Shown here one piece after another: positions 14,088 through 18,279 of a stretch of DNA of 18,279 bases. The stretch is from an uncultured Bacteroidales bacterium (GTDB lineage Bacteria > Bacteroidota > Bacteroidia > Bacteroidales > WCHB1-69). Where the stretch lies: positions 1-18,279 of the forward strand of contig CALDIA010000034.1 of assembly GCA_937901455.1 (NCBI GenBank), read 5' to 3'. A model generated the notes under the pieces. The model was not told where the DNA came from. It saw nothing but the letters and a program-made list of their open reading frames with translations, and did no database searches. Every line of letters starts with the position of its first letter. Within the stretch, counting starts at the first letter, position 1. A program made the translations under genes and the position numbers.

Positions 14088-14121
14088 CGACAATATGGCA
14101 GAAAAAGGCGACAAAATGACA
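14088..14121. promoter_or_regulatory. Tandem copies of the dnaK-type motif upstream of hsp20
   Basis: CGACAATATGGCA (14088-14100) matches the dnaK site TGACAATATGTCA at 11 of 13 positions. CGACAAAATGACA (14109-14121) matches at 10 of 13. The two lie 21 bp apart, two helical turns, and each is followed by an A-rich stretch. The region is shared with the divergent nth gene, so either or both genes could be controlled. Confidence 0.5.
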
Positions 14122-14132
14122 TAAAATAATTG

Positions 14133-14140
14133 TATTTTTG
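14133..14140 (+). promoter_or_regulatory. nth promoter, -7 element
   Basis: TATTTTTGC is a full TAnnTTTGC match, 28 bp before the nth ATG. The expected -33 position falls in the second motif copy (14109-14121). Its place inside the upstream extension of the frame supports ATG 14169 as the start. Confidence 0.6.
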
Positions 14141-14168
14141 CCCGCAGTATTCTAAATTACATGGCGCA

Positions 14169-14810
14169 ATGACTTTAAAGCAGAAATACGACTATATAGT
14201 TGACTATTTCGAGGAGCATCAGCCCGATGTTGCTTCGGAGTTGCATTATCAGGATGCATTTCAGTTGCTGGTTGCCACCATATTGGCGGCGCAGTGCACT
14301 GACAAGCGGGTGAACATGGTCACGCCGGCCTTGTTTAAAGCCTACCCCACTCCTGAGTCGATGTCGAAGGCCACTGTACCGGAGCTTCTGGCCTACATTT
14401 CGTCCGTATCCTACCCAAACAGCAAAGCCGACCATTTGTCGAAGATGAGCCGGCTGTTGGTAGAGCGTTTCGGGGGTGAGGTCCCCGACACCATGGAGGG
14501 GCTCACGCAGTTGGCCGGGGGGGGCAGAAAGACTGCCAATGTGGTGTTGGCTTTCGCGTTTGGCAAGGCTGCCATGCCGGTTGACACGCACGTGTTCAGG
14601 GTTTCGCACCGCCTCGGGCTCGTGAAAAATGCGCCCACACCAGAGGCAGTGGAGCGGCAACTATCGGACCATTTCCCGGAGGAGTACATCTCCAAAGCGC
14701 ATCACTGGCTATTGTTGCACGGCCGGTACATCTGCACCGCACGCAAGCCCAAATGCACGGAATGTCCTCTGACAACTATTTGTACGGAATTCAAAAAATC
14801 AAAGCACTAA
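14169..14810 (+). CDS. nth: Endonuclease III (Nth), DNA glycosylase/AP lyase
   Basis: The 213-residue enzyme excises oxidised pyrimidines and nicks the abasic site in base-excision repair. ILAAQCTDKRVN (38-49) is the family core. The catalytic Lys is K121 in the helix-hairpin-helix segment GGGRKTANVVL, and the catalytic Asp is D139 in VDTHVFR. A [4Fe-4S] cluster is held by C189, C196, C199 and C205 (C-X6-C-X2-C-X5-C). One oddity is that the hairpin usually reads LPGVGRKTA but here LAGGGRKTA, encoded across a run of eight G. ATG at 14169 gives the usual MTLKQKYDYI start. Its last 12 bp overlap the end of the convergent gene. It diverges from hsp20 and shares an upstream region with it. Confidence 0.96.
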   Translation: MTLKQKYDYIVDYFEEHQPDVASELHYQDAFQLLVATILAAQCTDKRVNMVTPALFKAYPTPESMSKATVPELLAYISSVSYPNSKADHLSKMSRLLVERFGGEVPDTMEGLTQLAGGGRKTANVVLAFAFGKAAMPVDTHVFRVSHRLGLVKNAPTPEAVERQLSDHFPEEYISKAHHWLLLHGRYICTARKPKCTECPLTTICTEFKKSKH

Positions 14811-16586
14811 CAGGGTTCCTCTGTACACGAGAGGTTTTCCCATGCCATTGGTGCAGTGTATCATCCATGAATACACCTCATTGACGGGCAGTTTGCCGCG
14901 CACCTTGCCATCCCACCTAAACTCTTTGTCTTGGGATACATAAACCAGTTCTCCCCAACGGTCGTAAATAGCAATCTCAAAGGAAATCCAGTCGCCTGAC
15001 ATGATGATGGGGATATAGAATTCATCGTTCAGTCCATCGCCATTGCTGGGTGTTATGCTGTTGGGCAGGCGCAGGGGGTATTCGCAAAAATCGATCTTAA
15101 AGGCGGCATCTTTCTGGCATCCATAGCCTGAAGCGGTGACTGTATAAGTACCCGCCATAGTCACATGGATAATCGAATCGGTCTCACCTGTACTCCACAG
15201 ATAATCAGGCAGAGAGCTGTTCACAATCAAGTCGCACTCGTTATTGTCGCAGAAGGGGTCCTCGGAATACTGTGCGATGGAGGCAAAGATTTGCGACACT
15301 GACAGGAAGAGATGCACAATGCTGTCACAACCATGAATGGTGGTCAGCTGTTGGGTCTGATGCAGCAATTCGACATCCTGGGTGGCTGCGGGCGACACGG
15401 AGAAACCGTTTTTGTTATAACCTTGTCCCTGGCAAACGGTATCATACAGATTAGTGACATAGGCAGGATGGATTTTGACAATGATAGCGGCGGTGTCAGG
15501 GAATGCATTGCGGGTTTTAATCTGATACCAGACGGTGTCCATGCCGTTATAGCCCTGAGCGGCCGTATAGTTCACCATAGTGCCCATCATGGAAGCCTCA
15601 CCGTGTGCCGGTTGTCCAACTAACTCGATGGAAACCCCGAAATTGTCGGTCAAGAGCCGCTCGTCAATGGAGTCGTTCAATGTCGGATTGATAGAGAAAG
15701 AGCCCTCTTGGCAGATCTCCTTATAATCATTGACGGCAGTAGCAGGAGGCAACACTTCCACATGAATGGTCTTGGGGCAGGAAATCATCGGGGAAAACCA
15801 GATGTCGTCCAAACCAAAATCGTTTCCATTGGCCACGGTATTAAGGTTTATAATCTTAATGGTTACCGTATGATCATTATAACCGCTCTCCCAGTCGAAG
15901 GCGGCCATATACCAATTCCCGTACTGCAAATCGGCATAAAATTCTTGTCCCACCTGATTGTTAACCACGAACTGCAGGTGCGCCACCTGTTCAATGGGCA
16001 TCGCTTGATTATTGACTGTCATCACATAGCAGGAAAAGCGGTATTTGGTACTCGGGGTGATGTTGATGGTCTGTTGCCACACAGCCATATTGGCAGTAGC
16101 GTTACCATTGACCACCATATAATGCCCAGAAGGGGTGCCATAGGTATGGTCGTAGCAGGAACTGCAGAAATTGGAATGGACATTGTGTGCCACGGAAGTG
16201 ATGGCATAGACGCCCTCGTTCCATACAGATGTGGCATTATAGATATAATTGCTAGTAAATCCGGTATTGCCCGCTTCAAAGTTACCGTTTATGGACATTG
16301 TGCTATCCGACTCATAATATTTTCCCAGAGCGGTATAATCGGTTGACACCATCGGAGCCACTATCTGCCATGGGCGGGTATAGAAGGAGCCATACTGATT
16401 ATTGGGAATCCACTCATACTCTTCCATGCCGGAGAGTTGAATAAGCACCGAGTCGCCAGGCAGAATCATAGTATCCTGAGCGGTGCTATGAAAATCGCCA
16501 CATGAGTTTTGAGCCTGCCCCATCGGAACGAGCCATAGGAGACAAAACAGGGATAGGACTATATAGCGAAAGAATTGCTTTATCAT
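14799..16586 (-). CDS. Secreted multidomain protein with T9SS type-B (gliding-motility/CHU_C) sorting domain
   Basis: This 595-residue exported protein has a signal peptide at 1-25 (hydrophobic run, then MGQAQ). Residues 96-270 form a jelly-roll-like module (NGNFEAGNTGF ... FGLDDIWF) of the carbohydrate-binding or MAM type. About 284-373 is an Ig/cadherin-like repeat (PAHGEASMMGTMVNYTAAQGYNG). About 380-430 matches a repeat common in Bacteroidota (YDTVCQGQGY ... HGCDSIVHL), and 440-490 is PKD/SprB-like. The C-terminus 508-595 (PNSITPSNGDGLNDEF, IYDRWGELVY, WDGK, YRGTLLVL) is the type-B sorting domain that directs export through the type IX system. Its role is adhesin or surface protein; the ligand is unknown. 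Met at 16586 is chosen because it begins the signal peptide. It overlaps the end of nth by 12 bp. Confidence 0.88.
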   Translation of the reverse strand: MIKQFFRYIVLSLFCLLWLVPMGQAQNSCGDFHSTAQDTMILPGDSVLIQLSGMEEYEWIPNNQYGSFYTRPWQIVAPMVSTDYTALGKYYESDSTMSINGNFEAGNTGFTSNYIYNATSVWNEGVYAITSVAHNVHSNFCSSCYDHTYGTPSGHYMVVNGNATANMAVWQQTINITPSTKYRFSCYVMTVNNQAMPIEQVAHLQFVVNNQVGQEFYADLQYGNWYMAAFDWESGYNDHTVTIKIINLNTVANGNDFGLDDIWFSPMISCPKTIHVEVLPPATAVNDYKEICQEGSFSINPTLNDSIDERLLTDNFGVSIELVGQPAHGEASMMGTMVNYTAAQGYNGMDTVWYQIKTRNAFPDTAAIIVKIHPAYVTNLYDTVCQGQGYNKNGFSVSPAATQDVELLHQTQQLTTIHGCDSIVHLFLSVSQIFASIAQYSEDPFCDNNECDLIVNSSLPDYLWSTGETDSIIHVTMAGTYTVTASGYGCQKDAAFKIDFCEYPLRLPNSITPSNGDGLNDEFYIPIIMSGDWISFEIAIYDRWGELVYVSQDKEFRWDGKVRGKLPVNEVYSWMIHCTNGMGKPLVYRGTLLVL

Positions 16587-16611
16587 GTCATTCCATTTTT
16601 TATTAAAAGCG

Positions 16612-16619
16612 CAAAAATA
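16612..16619 (-). promoter_or_regulatory. Promoter of the type-B cargo gene, -7 element
   Basis: The minus strand reads TATTTTTGC, a full TAnnTTTGC match, 26 bp before the start codon. No -33 TTTG is visible at 18 bp. Confidence 0.5.
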
Positions 16620-16661
16620 AAAATTATTTTTCATAACAGAAGGGATTTGAAAAAAATGTTT

Positions 16662-16670
16662 TATATTTGC
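16662..16670 (+). promoter_or_regulatory. Promoter of the DUF1846 gene, -7 element
   Basis: TATATTTGC is identical to the gyrB -7 element and lies 24 bp before the ATG. A TTTG at 16646-16649 is only 12 bp upstream, too close for a standard -33. It is divergent from the type-B cargo promoter about 45 bp away. Confidence 0.6.
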
Positions 16671-16693
16671 ACCCCGTATTTAAAACAATAAAC

Positions 16694-18160
16694 ATGAAGA
16701 TAGGTTTTGATAACGGGAAATATCTGAAAATTCAGTCAGATCACATCAAAGAGCGCATAGCGCAATTCGGGCACAAGCTTTATTTGGAATTTGGCGGGAA
16801 GTTATACGATGACTTCCATGCCAGTCGTGTATTACCTGGATTTCAGCCAGACAGCAAATTGCGAATGTTAACCCAGCTGCAGGATGATGCGGAGATTGTC
16901 ATTGTAATCAGTGCGGTGGACATTGAAAAGAATAAGGTCAGGGGGGATTTAGGCATCACGTATGACGAGGATGTATTGCGGTTACGAGACATTTTCATTG
17001 CGCGCGGTTTCATAGTCAGCGGTGTGGTGATCACCCACTACAACGGGCAGGCCAGTGCCATTGCCTATCGTCAGCGGCTGGAGCGCATGGGCATCAAGGT
17101 TTACTATCACTATCTGATTGAAGGGTACCCTACGAATGTGGATTTGATAGATTCGCCCGACGGGTTTGGTCGCAACGAGTATGTGGAGACCAGTCGCCCG
17201 TTGGTGGTGGTAACGGCGCCGGGTCCTGGCAGCGGCAAGATGGCCGTATGTCTTAGCCAGCTATACCAGGAGAACGTGCGGGGCGTCAAGGCCGGTTATG
17301 CCAAGTTTGAGACCTTCCCTATCTGGAACCTGTCCTTGAAACATCCTGTCAACATTGCGTACGAGGCTGCCACTGCCGACTTGGACGATGTGAATATGAT
17401 CGACCCCTTCCATTTGGAGGCATACGACAAGATGGCGGTGAACTACAACCGCGACATTGAGATTTTCCCTGTTCTAAATGCGATCTTTGAGGGCATCTAT
17501 GGCGAGAACCCTTATAAGTCACCCACCGACATGGGGGTAAACATGGCTGGCTACTGTATTTCTGACGACGAGGTGTGTTGTGAGGCCTCCAAGGACGAGA
17601 TCATCCGCCGCTATTTCACGGCGTTATGCAATGTGTTGGACGGCAAATCCACCGAGCAGGAGGTAAACAAGATTTCGTTACTACTTAAGCGAGCTCAGAT
17701 TACCACTGACGATCGGAAGACCATCATTGCAGCGCGTCAGCGCAAGGAGGAGAGCGGAGTAGCTGCTTCCGCCATAGAGCTCGCCGATGGCACCATCATC
17801 ACGGCCAAGACCAGTCCGCTTTTGGGACCGAGTGCAGCCCTGCTGCTGAATGCCACCAAGCACCTGGCCGGCATTGACCACAGCGTAAAGCTTATCCCGC
17901 AGGCCATGATTGAGCCCATCCAGAAGACCAAAGTCAACCTATTGCACGGCCATAATCCTCGTCTTCATACCGATGAGGTTTTAGTGGCGCTTTCCATGCT
18001 CAGCCTGAACGATGAGAACTGCAAGAAAGCTTTGGAATGTCTGCCACAGTTAGAGGGCTGCCAGGTGCACACCACTGTCATGCTTAGCGAAGTGGACCAC
18101 AAAATTTTCAAGAAATTGGGTATCGGGCTCACCTGCGAGCCTGTCCGCAAAATGAAGTAA
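16694..18160 (+). CDS. DUF1846 family protein
   Basis: The 488-residue protein fits the DUF1846 family (about 500 residues, widespread in Firmicutes and Bacteroidota). It starts MKIGFDNGKYLKIQSDHIKERI. A glycine-rich loop, TAPGPGSGKMA (174-184), resembles a P-loop and may bind a nucleotide or phosphate. Other conserved-looking stretches are FGGKLYDDFHASRVLPGF, NGQASAIAYRQRL, GYAKFETFPIWNL and LGPSAALLLNATKHLAG. It appears cytosolic, with no signal peptide or membrane segment. The biochemical role is not established to my knowledge. The frame extends upstream to a TTG inside the promoter, so ATG 16694 is preferred. Its stop codon lies inside a long inverted repeat that also forms the terminator. 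Confidence 0.88.
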   Translation: MKIGFDNGKYLKIQSDHIKERIAQFGHKLYLEFGGKLYDDFHASRVLPGFQPDSKLRMLTQLQDDAEIVIVISAVDIEKNKVRGDLGITYDEDVLRLRDIFIARGFIVSGVVITHYNGQASAIAYRQRLERMGIKVYYHYLIEGYPTNVDLIDSPDGFGRNEYVETSRPLVVVTAPGPGSGKMAVCLSQLYQENVRGVKAGYAKFETFPIWNLSLKHPVNIAYEAATADLDDVNMIDPFHLEAYDKMAVNYNRDIEIFPVLNAIFEGIYGENPYKSPTDMGVNMAGYCISDDEVCCEASKDEIIRRYFTALCNVLDGKSTEQEVNKISLLLKRAQITTDDRKTIIAARQRKEESGVAASAIELADGTIITAKTSPLLGPSAALLLNATKHLAGIDHSVKLIPQAMIEPIQKTKVNLLHGHNPRLHTDEVLVALSMLSLNDENCKKALECLPQLEGCQVHTTVMLSEVDHKIFKKLGIGLTCEPVRKMK

Positions 18161-18202
18161 AAAAAAGAGAGCCGCTTGGCTCTCTTTTTTTTACTTCATT
18201 TT
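18149..18202. terminator. Bidirectional terminator in a perfect 25-bp-arm inverted repeat
   Basis: The arms 18149-18173 and 18178-18202 are exact reverse complements around a GCTT loop. The core GAGAGCC/GGCTCTC with A8/T8 flanks is a good intrinsic terminator for both convergent genes. The outer part of the left arm is the coding end and stop of the DUF1846 gene (AAAATGAAGTAA); the same 12 bases reappear inverted in the right arm. Confidence 0.93.
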
Positions 18203-18212
18203 AAACTTCATA

Positions 18213-18279
18213 CTACTGTTTCATGAAGTTCTTGGTCACCACGCCGCTGTTGGTCGTGACGCGCACGTAGTACATGCCG
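18213..18279 (-). CDS. C-terminal end of a T9SS type-A sorting-domain protein (partial)
   Basis: Only the last 21 codons lie in the window, reading GMYYVRVTTNSGVVTKNFMK plus Gln and then TAG at 18215-18213. The pattern G-x-Y-x-V, a turn, and a final lysine-containing strand is typical of the type-A C-terminal sorting domain recognised by the type IX secretion system and the PorU sortase. The protein body lies beyond the window, so its function cannot be stated. It ends 10 bp before the shared terminator. Confidence 0.8.
   Translation of the reverse strand, partial: GMYYVRVTTNSGVVTKNFMKQ

Noticed and set aside
14161..14172. Three-codon frame ATG GCG CAA TGA overlapping the nth start (possible leader peptide)
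   Set aside because: The frame is too short to judge, with no ribosome site and no sign of regulation; chance is the best explanation.

Overview
The window looks like a chromosomal segment from a Bacteroidota bacterium, most likely order Bacteroidales. Four things support this. Many genes are preceded by the Bacteroidota-type -7 element TAnnTTTG, and almost none by a Shine-Dalgarno sequence. One protein ends in a gliding-motility/type-B sorting domain and another ends in a type-A sorting tail, so the cell should have a type IX secretion system (T9SS). DUF4199, TIGR02452 and DUF1846 proteins and a methylmalonyl-CoA epimerase fit the same group. No finer placement is safe. I see no rRNA, tRNA, CRISPR array, insertion sequence or phage gene.

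Layout. 1-735 (-): 5' part of an OprO/OprP-type porin, cut by the window edge, with a structured leader. 736-1156: its leader and promoter, the dnaK terminator and the dnaK 3' UTR. 1157-3094 (-): dnaK. 3268-3687 (-): exported Cys-rich heavy-metal-associated protein. 3733-6568 (-): four-gene operon, transcribed from right to left: short membrane protein, methylmalonyl-CoA epimerase, DUF4199 membrane protein, membrane-anchored GT2 glycosyltransferase. 6649-7002 (-): rplS. 7280-8206 (+): bacterial-type poly(ADP-ribose) glycohydrolase. 8216-9583 (-): MutS-like ATPase without a mismatch-recognition domain. 9642-13394 (-): probable operon gyrB, ftsE-like ABC ATPase, GT2 glycosyltransferase. 13553-13978 (-): small heat-shock protein. 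14169-14810 (+): endonuclease III. 14799-16586 (-): secreted type-B T9SS cargo. 16694-18160 (+): DUF1846 protein. 18213-18279 (-): last 21 codons of a type-A T9SS cargo.

Themes. Most genes are housekeeping: folding (DnaK, Hsp20), DNA topology and repair (GyrB, Nth), translation (L19), propionate/succinate carbon flow (epimerase), envelope glycans (two GT2 enzymes) and secretion cargo. The best leads are regulatory. A 13-bp motif, TGACA-N3-TGTCA or close to it, occurs once upstream of dnaK and twice, 21 bp apart, upstream of hsp20, each time near the expected -33 position; this suggests a shared chaperone control site. The porin leader can form mutually exclusive pairings. The last gene junction carries a perfect 25-bp-arm inverted repeat that includes a stop codon. 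Among proteins, the MutS-like ATPase, the possibly truncated membrane methyltransferase relative and the orphan PARG-type hydrolase deserve attention.

All calls come from reading the sequence. Family assignments rest on recalled motifs and have not been tested by any database search.
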